A stretch of DNA of 10,533 nucleotides from Pseudomonadota bacterium (lineage in GTDB: Bacteria > Pseudomonadota > Alphaproteobacteria > Acetobacterales > Acetobacteraceae). The stretch is from positions 1-10,533 of the forward strand of contig JAKBCH010000057.1 in NCBI GenBank assembly GCA_021808055.1, in the 5' to 3' direction. Shown here in pieces: positions 1 through 6,212 of the stretch; the stretch's first letter is position 1, and every line of letters begins with the position of its first letter. A program made the translations under genes and the position numbers. The notes below the pieces were generated by a model, which saw nothing but the letters and a program-made list of their open reading frames with translations, made no database searches and was not told the origin of the DNA.

Positions 1-2
1 AT

Positions 3-2132
3 TCCGCGGTGACCACCTGCGCCTATTGCGGCGTTGGCTGCACGTTCAAAGCTGAAATGCGCGGCGAAGAAGTGGTGCGTTTAGTGCCGTACAAGGATGG
101 CAAAGCCAATCACGGCCATTCCTGCGTCAAGGGCCGGTTTGCCTGGGGCTATGCCACGCATAAGGACCGCATCACCAAGCCGATGATCCGTGAGAACATC
201 ACGGACCCCTGGCGGGAAGTGAGCTATGAGGAGGCGATTTCTTTCGCCGCCAATAAGTTCAAGGCCATTCAGGCCGAACATGGCAAAGATTCCATTGGCG
301 GCATCACCTCCTCGCGCTGCACCAACGAAGAAACCTACCTGGTGCAGAAACTGATCCGCGCCGGCTTCGGCAATAATAACGTCGATACCTGCGCTCGCGT
401 CTGCCATTCGCCCACCGGCTATGGTCTGGTGAACACCTATGGCACCTCCGCTGGCACGCAGGATTTCGACTCGGTTGATCATGCCGACGCCATTCTTGTC
501 ATCGGTGCGAACCCGACGGATGGGCACCCGGTTTTCGCCTCCCGCATGAAGAAGCGGCTGCGCGAAGGCGCCAAGCTCATCGTGGCTGACCCGCGCCGGA
601 TCGACCTCGTGCGCACCCCGCATGTTGAGGCCGAATACCACCTGGCACTACGCCCTGGCACCAACGTCGCTCTGGTGAACGCTCTGGCGCACACCATCGT
701 CGAAGAAGGTTTGGCTGACGAGGATTTCATCCGCGAGCGTTGCGACTGGGATGAGTTCGCCGAATGGGCGGCCTTCATCATGCGCCCGGAAAACAGCCCT
801 GAAGCCACGGAGGCTCATACCGGCGTGCCGGCGGCGGACCTTCGCGCCGCTGCCCGGCTTTATGCCACCGCGCATAACGGTGCCATTTATTACGGCCTGG
901 GTGTTACCGAACATAGCCAAGGCACTTCAACGGTTATCGCCATCGCCAATCTTGCCATGCTTACTGGCAATGTCGGCCGCCCTGGCGTGGGTGTTAACCC
1001 GCTGCGTGGCCAGAACAACGTGCAAGGCAGCTGCGATATGGGCAGCTTCCCGCATGAGTTCCCAGGTTATCGCCATGTTTCTGACGACACTGCACGGCAT
1101 ATCCTGGAAATGGATTGGGGCGTTTCCCTCTCCAACGAGCCGGGCCTGCGCATCCCGAACATGATCGATGCGGCAACGGATGGCACCTTCCTTGGCCTGT
1201 ACATCCAGGGCGAGGATATCGTCCAGTCTGACCCCGACACCAAGCACATGATTGCGGGGCTGACCGCAATGAAATGCGTGGTGGTGCAGGACCTGTTCCT
1301 GAACGAGACCGCCGACTACGCGCATGTGTTCCTGCCTGGGTGCAGCTTCCTTGAGAAAGACGGCACCTTTACCAATGCCGAACGCCGCATTCAGCGCATA
1401 CGCAAGGTGATGGCACCGAAGAATGGTTATGCCGACTGGGAAGTGACTTTGATGCTGGCCAAGGCCATGGGCATGACGATGACTTACAGCCATCCGTCAG
1501 AAATCATGGACGAGATCGCCCGCACCACACCAAGCTTCGCTGGCGTTTCTTTCGACGCATTGGAGAAGCTAGGCTCCATTCAGTGGCCTTGCAACGAGAA
1601 AGCGCCCACCGGTACGCCGGTGATGCATATCGACGGCTTCGTGCGTGGCCGTGGCAAGTTCATCATCTCGGATTATGTGCCGACCGATGAGAAGACCGGC
1701 CCGCGCTTCCCGCTGCTGCTCACCACCGGGCGCATCCTTTCGCAGTATAACGTTGGCGCGCAAACGCGGCGTACTGAAAATTCCGCCTGGCATCCGGAAG
1801 ACGTTCTGGAAATCCATCCCTTCGATGCAGAGCAGCGCGGCGTGAAAGATGGTGGCTGGGTTAAGCTGGCCAGCCGTGCTGGCGAGACCACGCTGCGAGC
1901 CAAGATCACCGACCGCGTGGCACCTGGGGTGGTTTACACAACCTTCCACCACCCGGTTACCCAGGCTAACGTCATCACCACGGACTATTCCGACTGGGCG
2001 ACAAACTGCCCTGAATATAAGGTGACGGCGGTGCAGATTTCGCTCTCCAACGGCCCCACCGAGTGGCAGAACGAATATAACGCACATAGTGCACAGGCTC
2101 GCCGGATTGCTCCGCCTGTCGCGGCAGAATAA
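3..2132 (+). CDS. fdsA: NAD-dependent formate dehydrogenase, catalytic alpha subunit (5' partial)
   Basis: Molybdenum enzyme that oxidises formate to CO2 and, in the cytoplasmic Fds complex, passes electrons through Fe-S clusters and a flavin subunit to NAD+. The reading frame is open to the left edge (codons for S-A precede the GTG at position 9), so the gene starts outside the window; 709 residues are visible. Numbering from that GTG: a [4Fe-4S] site with Cys4, Cys7, Cys11 and Cys39 (CAYCGVGC ... HSCVKG), then the molybdopterin oxidoreductase body. Cys132-His133 in ARVCHSPTG is the expected Mo ligand and catalytic pair; the codon is TGC, so this is a Cys enzyme and not a selenoenzyme. The C-terminal dinucleotide-binding domain begins near RFPLLLTTGRILSQYN and ends with TNCPEYKVTAVQ. 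FdsA proteins are usually about 950 residues, so roughly 250 N-terminal residues with further Fe-S sites are probably upstream. The fdsD that follows supports FdsA over the shorter FdhF type. Confidence 0.93.
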   Translation, partial: SAVTTCAYCGVGCTFKAEMRGEEVVRLVPYKDGKANHGHSCVKGRFAWGYATHKDRITKPMIRENITDPWREVSYEEAISFAANKFKAIQAEHGKDSIGGITSSRCTNEETYLVQKLIRAGFGNNNVDTCARVCHSPTGYGLVNTYGTSAGTQDFDSVDHADAILVIGANPTDGHPVFASRMKKRLREGAKLIVADPRRIDLVRTPHVEAEYHLALRPGTNVALVNALAHTIVEEGLADEDFIRERCDWDEFAEWAAFIMRPENSPEATEAHTGVPAADLRAAARLYATAHNGAIYYGLGVTEHSQGTSTVIAIANLAMLTGNVGRPGVGVNPLRGQNNVQGSCDMGSFPHEFPGYRHVSDDTARHILEMDWGVSLSNEPGLRIPNMIDAATDGTFLGLYIQGEDIVQSDPDTKHMIAGLTAMKCVVVQDLFLNETADYAHVFLPGCSFLEKDGTFTNAERRIQRIRKVMAPKNGYADWEVTLMLAKAMGMTMTYSHPSEIMDEIARTTPSFAGVSFDALEKLGSIQWPCNEKAPTGTPVMHIDGFVRGRGKFIISDYVPTDEKTGPRFPLLLTTGRILSQYNVGAQTRRTENSAWHPEDVLEIHPFDAEQRGVKDGGWVKLASRAGETTLRAKITDRVAPGVVYTTFHHPVTQANVITTDYSDWATNCPEYKVTAVQISLSNGPTEWQNEYNAHSAQARRIAPPVAAE

Positions 2133-2146
2133 GCTGGGCTAAGTTC

Positions 2147-2197
2147 TTTCCGCCGTGGCCTAGCTGCGGCGGAAAACGGTTTATGCGCCATAGGCGC
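2147..2197. repeat. Two hairpins in the fdsA-fdsD intergenic gap
   Basis: A perfect 9-bp inverted repeat (TTTCCGCCG at 2147-2155, CGGCGGAAA at 2167-2175, 11-nt loop) is followed by a 5-bp one (GCGCC at 2185-2189, GGCGC at 2193-2197, 3-nt loop). Neither is followed by a T tract, so they are unlikely to be simple terminators. They could stabilise the upstream mRNA or tune the ratio of alpha to delta subunit; that role is inference. Confidence 0.45.
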
Positions 2198-2219
2198 GCC
2201 ATTCAAAGGCATATACTTC

Positions 2220-2453
2220 ATGTCACACGGCACTTTAGACAGACTCGTCTACATGGCGAACCAGATCAGCAAAGCATTTGCACACGACCCCGAAGACAAG
2301 GCGGTTGGTGAAATTAGCAATCACCTGAAGAAATTCTGGGAAAAGCGGATGCTTGCCCAGATTTTTGAGCACGTTAACGCTGGCGGAGAAGGGTTGGATG
2401 CCCTGGCGAAAAAGGCGGTGGCCTCTTTGCAACGTGAAACTCAATCCGCCTGA
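2220..2453 (+). CDS. fdsD: Formate dehydrogenase delta subunit
   Basis: Small protein of 77 residues that matches the FdsD family: an N-terminal LVYMANQISKAF helix, then HLKKFWEKRM, then HVNAGGEGLDALAKKAV, in the expected order. FdsD accompanies FdsA in soluble NAD-dependent formate dehydrogenases; it has no redox motif and is thought to help assembly or stability of the complex. It starts 87 bases after the fdsA stop. The ATG at 2220 is preceded by only a weak Shine-Dalgarno match (AAAGG at 2205-2209, 10 bases away), so expression may depend on the upstream gene. The common order in this operon type puts fdsC (an FdhD-like sulfurtransferase) between fdsA and fdsD; there is no room for it here. 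Length is normal for the family. Confidence 0.88.
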   Translation: MSHGTLDRLVYMANQISKAFAHDPEDKAVGEISNHLKKFWEKRMLAQIFEHVNAGGEGLDALAKKAVASLQRETQSA

Positions 2454-2475
2454 ATGCCCTGATCTGACGGCATTC
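2452..2475. repeat. Hairpin overlapping the fdsD stop codon
   Basis: GAATGCC at 2452-2458 and GGCATTC at 2469-2475 form a perfect 7-bp stem with a 10-nt loop directly at the end of fdsD. It lies 11 bases before the stronger terminator stem and may assist termination or protect the mRNA 3' end. Confidence 0.4.
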
Positions 2476-2485
2476 TAAACAATAG

Positions 2486-2522
2486 AAACGCGATGCTCAT
2501 TATCTGAGGATCGCGTTTTTTT
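2486..2522 (+). terminator. Intrinsic terminator of the fds operon
   Basis: AAACGCGAT (2486-2494) pairs perfectly with ATCGCGTTT (2510-2518), an inner CTCA/TGAG stem (2496-2499 with 2505-2508) extends it, and the 3' arm runs into a seven-T tract at 2516-2522. This is a textbook rho-independent terminator and marks the end of the formate dehydrogenase operon. Confidence 0.9.
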
Positions 2523-2618
2523 GTCTTTTGGCTAGGGCCTGTGTTCATTTGACTGGGGGGATTCCGGCGCGGGATTTTTCCTGATTCATAGCAAATCAGC
2601 ATTCTGAAGGGCTGATCG

Positions 2619-2864
2619 ATGGGGCTTTATGGGCTGAACTCTGAGCAATGGGAGCGGTTTGGCGATCCGTTGAACATTCATAAACGGTTCAGCCGCTGGG
2701 CGAAAAGCAGCGTCTGGGAGCGGGTCTTTGCCTTTTTGGCTGCCGATGCTGACAATGAGTACGCGATGATCGACAGCACCATCGTGCGCGCCCATCAGCA
2801 CAGTGCCGGCGCCCAAAAAAAGCGGGTAAAGACCAAGCCATCGGGCGATCCCGCGGCGGATTGA
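2619..2864 (+). CDS. IS5-family transposase orfA (N-terminal part, internally deleted)
   Basis: 81 residues. The start MGLYGLNSEQWER matches the N-terminus of IS427-like transposases. The text then jumps to RFGDPLNIHKRFSRWAKSSVWERVF, which in full-length relatives lies about 45 residues further on; the missing stretch normally carries most of the DNA-binding N-terminal domain. The first catalytic Asp of the DDE triad is present in MIDSTIVRAHQH. GAAGG at 2606-2610 is a good Shine-Dalgarno site 8 bases before the ATG. Near the end, zero-frame codons AAA AAG preceded by A (2816-2822) form a -1 slippery heptamer identical to that of dnaX. Slipping there gives KKAGKDQAIGRSRGGLSTK, which matches the uninterrupted family consensus and joins orfA to orfB. 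Whether the shortened protein is active is unknown; loss of the N-terminal domain makes it doubtful. Confidence 0.8.
   Translation: MGLYGLNSEQWERFGDPLNIHKRFSRWAKSSVWERVFAFLAADADNEYAMIDSTIVRAHQHSAGAQKKRVKTKPSGDPAAD
2816..2854 (+). promoter_or_regulatory. Programmed -1 frameshift site in the transposase
   Basis: The heptamer A AAA AAG (2816-2822) sits in the right phase for -1 slippage between orfA and orfB. A possible stimulating stem follows at once (GCGGG 2822-2826 with CCCGC 2850-2854), or alternatively a small hairpin (CGGG 2842-2845 with CCCG 2850-2853). The slippery site is clear; the structural stimulator is only suggestive. Confidence 0.7.
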
Positions 2865-3250
2865 GCACCAAAATCCATGCCCTGGTTGATGCGTTGGGCA
2901 ACCCTGTCGCTTTTAGTCTGAGCGGCGGGCAAGCCCATGACTTGACCGGGGCCGATGACCTGCTGCCCGGCATGCAGGCCGATTTACTGATCGCCGATAA
3001 AGCATACGATGCCGATGAACGGGTTGTCTCCATGCTGGCAGACAGGGATAAAGCCGCCATCATCCCGCCTAAGGCAAACCGAAAAATCAAACGGGACTAT
3101 GATCGGGACATCTACGAAGCACGCCACCTGATCGAGAACTTCTTCGCCAAACTCAAGCAATTCCGCACCATCGCAACGCGCTACGACAAAACCGCCAGGA
3201 ACTTCCTGGCCGGTATACACCTCGCAGCCGTCGCAATCGGGCTTAAATGA
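2861..3250 (+). CDS. IS5-family transposase orfB (catalytic C-terminal part)
   Basis: 129 residues if read from the TTG at 2861, which overlaps the orfA stop by four bases (TTGA). The natural product is more likely an orfA-orfB fusion made by -1 frameshifting at 2816-2822, because the family sequence continues upstream of the TTG in this frame. The second catalytic Asp lies in LIADKAYDAD. The third catalytic residue is in YEARHLIENFFAKLK, an exact Y(2)R(3)E(6)K signature of the IS4/IS5 transposases. The C-terminus, LAAVAIGLK, is typical, and the gene ends inside the right inverted repeat. No stop or frame break is seen in this half, so the catalytic domain is intact. Confidence 0.85.
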   Translation: MSTKIHALVDALGNPVAFSLSGGQAHDLTGADDLLPGMQADLLIADKAYDADERVVSMLADRDKAAIIPPKANRKIKRDYDRDIYEARHLIENFFAKLKQFRTIATRYDKTARNFLAGIHLAAVAIGLK

Positions 3251-3261
3251 CCACAGGCCCT

Positions 3262-3510
3262 AGTGAAATCGCCAGGCATGAGCAGGAAACCCGCGCTGCG
3301 TTCACAGCCCGGTTGCGCGGCCTGCGGGAACAATTCGCCAGCGTATTTCCGCCGGAAGTGAACCCATAGCTGCGGCGGCGCGCGGCAATCGGGTTGTTTG
3401 GAACCCTGCTTGGCTGCCTGCAAATGGCCCGCGCGGTCGATAATCCGGTTTTATCAGACCAAATTTTGGCAAGCGGGGTAGGGGCCGTGCGGCAACTGGC
3501 GAATATTTAG
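3262..3510 (+). pseudogene. C-terminal remnant of a TetR/AcrR-family regulator
   Basis: Frame 1 from 3262 to the TAG at 3508 reads EIARHEQETRAAFTARLRGL ... FPPEVNP, then an in-frame TAG at 3367-3369, then LRRRAIGLFGTLLGCLQMAR and AVDNPVLSDQILASGVGAVR. The second half is typical of the last helices of TetR-family ligand-binding domains (pattern: small hydrophobic helix, LQxARAVxDPxLSDxIL). About 82 sense codons remain, whereas TetR proteins are usually near 200 residues; the DNA-binding helix-turn-helix half is missing. Its left edge coincides with the IS right end, and no N-terminal part is found on the other side of the IS, where the fds terminator lies. The gene is therefore dead by truncation plus a nonsense codon. 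The family call rests on pattern recognition of a short stretch. Confidence 0.6.
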
Positions 3511-3524
3511 AGCGCTATCCAGAT

Positions 3525-3557
3525 TTCAGGTTCACTCACAAACTGAGCTAACCTGAA
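3525..3557. repeat. Long hairpin downstream of the permease gene
   Basis: TTCAGGTT (3525-3532) pairs with AACCTGAA (3550-3557), and an inner CTCA/TGAG stem (3535-3538 with 3544-3547) continues it after a 2x2 internal loop. There is no T tract on either strand, so it may act as an mRNA 3'-end structure between the TetR remnant and the convergent permease gene. Confidence 0.45.
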
Positions 3558-3573
3558 CTCATCGCACTCTGGC

Positions 3574-3598
3574 AGGCGGCTGCCAAATTCAGCCGCCT
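3574..3598 (-). terminator. GC-rich hairpin at the permease stop codon
   Basis: AGGCGGCT (3574-3581) and AGCCGCCT (3591-3598) form a perfect 8-bp stem with a 9-nt loop that includes the TGA stop of the - strand permease gene (3589-3591). It lacks a following T tract, so it is a likely 3' stabiliser or a weak terminator. Confidence 0.45.
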
Positions 3599-5046
3599 AG
3601 TTTCACGCTCTCATCGGAACCCAGCACGGCACCGGCTTTCCGCAATGTTTCAGGCCGTGTCATCGCAAGCCAGATGGCACCCAGCACCAGCACGGCAAAC
3701 CAGGCGAGCGTGATCCAGGGCATCCAGGTATAAGGTGCGCCGGTGTTTTCCACGATCTGGCCTACGAAAAGCCCAATCATCAACACGCAGCCGAGGGCTG
3801 GAAGCAGCACATGGCGCACCACTTTACCGCTGCGCCGCTTCATGAAGTAAGCTATGGCGGCGATATTGGCGAGTACGTAGACAACGAGAATGGCCAGCGT
3901 GAGCAGGAAGCCAAGATAGCCATAAACATTGCTGCCGCCGTCGGGGTTTCCAAGCCCGCCTGAAAGCGCGCCAACGATGAGAACGCTAAGGAACGTAAAG
4001 CCGCTTTGGAACAGAACGGCGTTAGAGGGCGTGTTATGCTTGGGGTTGATATATGCCAGGGCGCGCGGCAGCAGGCCTTCCCGCCCCATGGTGTAGAGGA
4101 TACGCACGATGCCTGTGTTTGAGTTCACTGAAACCGCAAACATGCTGGAAACAGAAGCAAGAATGATAAACGGCGTCAGCCACGGCGCATACATGTGGGC
4201 AAGGTCGTTCCAGGGTGTCGAGGCACCAGTAAGGGCCGCAACCTTGTCCACACCCAGCCCCACAACCTCAGCCCAGATGCAGAAAGTATAGAGCGCGCCG
4301 ACCGCGATTGTGGAAAGCGCAATCGCCAGCGGAACGTTGCGGCGTGGGTTGCGGACTTCCTCGCCCAGCGTGGTCGCGCCTTCAAACCCTACAAAGCTCA
4401 GTGCCGCGAATACCGCGCCGATTATCAGCCCCTGCACGCCGTGGGGCGAGGAGGCTGGTGACAATGGCTGCACGGTGAGGCCATGCGCGCCGCCCATGGC
4501 CACCACGATAATCGCCATCGTCAGCACCACGGCCACCTCGATTGTGAACAAGACCATTGCCGTTCGTAGAGAACTTTGCACGCCTTCCAGCGCCAGAAAG
4601 GTCATGAAACCCCAGGGTATGATGGAGATCAGGCACCAGGGGATATTGACGCCGAATTCCTGCTGGATGGTCTGTTGCAAATACGCGCCGATCAGCGCCA
4701 CTTCGATGGGCGGCAGCAGCGCATAGGCCAGAAACATCAGTCCACCGGTTATGAACCCCGCATGAGGCCCCAGCCCCTGCGCCACATAGGTATAGAAAGA
4801 CCCGGCGCTGGGCGTCTCCGCCGCCATTTCCATAATGCCGCTGGCGGTGATGAGTATGGCGATAAGGCAGGCAAAATAAACAAAAGGCGTCGCCGGTCCG
4901 GAAAACGGCGTTGAGAATTGCGGATTGAAAAAGGTTGATACAGCGGGCCCCATGATGGCGGCAGACATGATAACCGCCCCCGCCAGCCCGACGGAGTTGG
5001 ATTTAAGCTTCGCCTGCAACGGCGCGCCCGATTCACTACCTGCCAT
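3589..5046 (-). CDS. APC-superfamily amino acid / organocation permease
   Basis: 485 residues, a normal length for a 12-helix APC transporter of the inner membrane. The first helix (about residues 18-38, GLAGAVIMSAAIMGP) has the glycine- and small-residue-rich unwound segment of the family. The loop after helix 6 carries the conserved FVGFEGATTLGEEVRNPRRN (about 218-237), matching the APC pattern F-x-G-F-E ... E-x-x-x-P. Further hydrophobic stretches extend to the C-terminus. The ATG at 5046 is preceded by AGAGAGG (complement of 5052-5058) with suitable spacing. It lies 138 bases downstream of the IclR-type gene on the same strand and close to gcl, which suggests uptake of a substrate connected with glyoxylate metabolism, for example an amino acid or related amine. 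That is context inference only; specificity cannot be read from the sequence. Confidence 0.85.
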   Translation of the reverse strand: MAGSESGAPLQAKLKSNSVGLAGAVIMSAAIMGPAVSTFFNPQFSTPFSGPATPFVYFACLIAILITASGIMEMAAETPSAGSFYTYVAQGLGPHAGFITGGLMFLAYALLPPIEVALIGAYLQQTIQQEFGVNIPWCLISIIPWGFMTFLALEGVQSSLRTAMVLFTIEVAVVLTMAIIVVAMGGAHGLTVQPLSPASSPHGVQGLIIGAVFAALSFVGFEGATTLGEEVRNPRRNVPLAIALSTIAVGALYTFCIWAEVVGLGVDKVAALTGASTPWNDLAHMYAPWLTPFIILASVSSMFAVSVNSNTGIVRILYTMGREGLLPRALAYINPKHNTPSNAVLFQSGFTFLSVLIVGALSGGLGNPDGGSNVYGYLGFLLTLAILVVYVLANIAAIAYFMKRRSGKVVRHVLLPALGCVLMIGLFVGQIVENTGAPYTWMPWITLAWFAVLVLGAIWLAMTRPETLRKAGAVLGSDESVKLGG

Positions 5047-5112
5047 TTCGACCTCTCTGTATTGGTTTTATATTTTGCTTCCAGATCAGTTCTTTTTCTT
5101 TAACACAGGCAG

Positions 5113-5152
5113 TTTGAATTGTTCCTCGGATATTTCGAGTTCGTAATTCAAA
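5113..5152. repeat. Inverted repeat in the permease 5' leader
   Basis: TTTGAATT (5113-5120) and AATTCAAA (5145-5152) are a perfect 8-bp inverted repeat enclosing a second one, CTCG (5125-5128) with CGAG (5136-5139). It lies between the IclR gene and the permease. It could be a protein-binding site or a leader hairpin of the permease mRNA. On the - strand a six-T run (complement of 5150-5155) overlaps its upstream edge. Confidence 0.4.
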
Positions 5153-5178
5153 AAAGCCGCAGCACGACATATCTCTAT

Positions 5179-5193
5179 CCGGCTCTAAGCCGG
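5179..5193 (-). terminator. Hairpin with the iclR-type stop codon as its loop
   Basis: CCGGCT (5179-5184) and AGCCGG (5188-5193) form a perfect 6-bp stem whose three-base loop is exactly the TAG stop codon of the - strand regulator. The six-T run on the - strand lies about 24-29 bases beyond the stem, too far for a canonical terminator but possibly part of a leaky one. Confidence 0.4.
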
Positions 5194-6036
5194 GTTGCTC
5201 AATCTGGGCGCGCGGGCCGCACCCATCTCGGCGGAAATGGCGACAGACGCCTCAACCACCATGCGGCCCAACTCAACAATCCGGTCTTCATCGATTCGGG
5301 CCATGGGGCCAGAGACCGAAACCGCACCCACCACATCGCCGGTTTCATCAAAAACCGGCGCTGCGATGCACCGCAGACCAACAGCATGCTCTTCGTCATC
5401 CACCGCGTAGCCCTGAGCCTTCACCTTAACCAGCTCGGCGCGCAGCCCCGCCGGGCTGACGATGGTTTTGGCGGTTAATTTGGGCATACCGTGCTGGCGT
5501 AGAATCTGACCGATCGCCTTCTCGGACGTCTCAGAAAAAATGGCTTTCCCCACCGCTGAACAATGCATGGGCACCCGGGTACCGGGGCGGGCCAGCACAC
5601 GCATCATCTGCCTGCACTCAACCTGGGCAAGGTAAACCGCCTCGCCCTTATCCTCCACCGCGAGATTAACCGTCTCGCCGCTGTTTTCCATAAGCTGGCG
5701 CAAATGCGTTCGCGCCAGGGCCGCAAGATTACGGGTTTTAATAAATGCACAGCCGGTTACAAAAGCCTGAACCCCAATGGTCCAGAGCCGCCTGCTGGTG
5801 CCAAACCGCACATAACGCTCCTGCTCCAGCGTGAGAAGCAGCCGGTGCGCGGTGGAAGCCGGCAGGCCAACCTGCTGGGCCAGGTCTGTTAAGCTGGCAC
5901 CATCATCCGGGCATTCGGCAATGCGGTTCAGCAGCGACAATGCACGAACAAGCGACTGGACCTGGTCTGAACCGCCCCTACCCTGCCCGCTTCGCGAAGC
6001 CGCGGCGGTTTTCTTCGTGGTCGGCCGACGCGGCAT
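5185..6036 (-). CDS. IclR-family transcriptional regulator, probable regulator of gcl
   Basis: 283 residues. After a basic, low-complexity N-terminus (about 1-25), the winged helix-turn-helix runs from VQSLVRALSLLNRIAE through LTDLAQQVGLPASTAHRLLL to LEQERYVRF. The C-terminal IclR effector domain is complete, with MHCSAVGKAIF, then DDEEHAVGLRCIAAPVFD and GAVSVSGP near the end. The ATG at 6036 has a strong Shine-Dalgarno site (AAGGAG, complement of 6043-6048) six bases away. It is divergent from gcl, across a 251-base region with inverted repeats, and upstream of the permease on the same strand. E. coli gcl is repressed by the IclR-family protein AllR, which binds glyoxylate; this protein probably plays a similar role, but true orthology to AllR is not shown, so no symbol is given. 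Confidence 0.88.
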   Translation of the reverse strand: MPRRPTTKKTAAASRSGQGRGGSDQVQSLVRALSLLNRIAECPDDGASLTDLAQQVGLPASTAHRLLLTLEQERYVRFGTSRRLWTIGVQAFVTGCAFIKTRNLAALARTHLRQLMENSGETVNLAVEDKGEAVYLAQVECRQMMRVLARPGTRVPMHCSAVGKAIFSETSEKAIGQILRQHGMPKLTAKTIVSPAGLRAELVKVKAQGYAVDDEEHAVGLRCIAAPVFDETGDVVGAVSVSGPMARIDEDRIVELGRMVVEASVAISAEMGAARAPRLSNPA

Positions 6037-6100
6037 CGCGGTCTCCTTCTTTCACGGCATGAAAGGCCAAGCGCTTGAAATTACGGGACGCTTTTGCCGA

Positions 6101-6120
6101 TTTTCCACAATCCGGGAAAA
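6101..6120. promoter_or_regulatory. Candidate operator between iclR-type gene and gcl (site 1)
   Basis: TTTTCC (6101-6106) and GGAAAA (6115-6120) are inverted with an 8-base spacer. Operators of IclR-family regulators are often palindromes with TTCC/GGAA-like arms. The octamer CGGGAAAA at 6113-6120 recurs in inverted orientation at site 2 (6202-6209). Confidence 0.4.
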
Positions 6121-6186
6121 CCGCAGCGGCATTACCAGATTGGCCCCGATTTACACAAGGCAGTTTCTAAACTATGAGCTTTGCAA

Positions 6187-6212
6187 ATACGGGTTCTAAA
6201 ATTTTCCCGTAT
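6187..6212. promoter_or_regulatory. Candidate operator upstream of gcl (site 2)
   Basis: ATACGGG (6187-6193) and CCCGTAT (6206-6212) form a perfect 7-bp inverted repeat around an AT-rich 12-base centre. It lies about 75 bases before the gcl start, a usual place for promoter-overlapping control. No convincing -35/-10 pair could be chosen next to it. Binding by the divergent IclR-type protein is inferred. Confidence 0.45.

Larger units (their letters stand above)
2535..3260 (+). mobile_element. IS5-family insertion sequence (IS427-like group), internally shortened
   Basis: The element is bounded by 18-bp imperfect terminal inverted repeats: GGGCCTGTGTTCATTTGA at 2535-2552, and the complement of 3243-3260 reads GGGCCTGTGGTCATTTAA (16 of 18 identical). 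It is flanked by TA on both sides (2533-2534 and 3261-3262) within a CTAG-like context, as expected for the 2-bp target duplication of this group. Inside are orfA and orfB of a DDE transposase. At 726 bp it is shorter than the roughly 850 bp usual for the group. The difference fits an in-frame deletion in the 5' part of orfA. The insertion point is only 12 bases past the fds terminator T tract. Confidence 0.88.

Noticed and set aside
9..11. GTG at position 9 as the true start of the formate dehydrogenase gene
   Set aside because: The frame is open to the window edge, the preceding codons continue the protein, and the [4Fe-4S] motif would start only three residues in; the FdsA family has a long N-terminal region.
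927..1493. Antisense open frames inside fdsA (also 81-641 and 1569-2087)
   Set aside because: They are shadows of the conserved formate dehydrogenase frame with no family-like composition and no ribosome binding site evidence.
3181..3423. Minus-strand open frame across the IS right end and the TetR remnant
   Set aside because: It crosses the IS boundary, so it cannot be an old gene, and the plus-strand translation is the protein-like one.
5067..5072. TATAAA on the minus strand as a permease -10 box
   Set aside because: No acceptable -35 element is found at the right distance; AT-rich sequence alone is not enough.
6140..6173. gcl promoter from weak -35/-10 matches (TTGGCC, TTACAC, TAAACT)
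   Set aside because: Spacings between the boxes do not fit 16-18 bases and the matches are weak, so no promoter was called.
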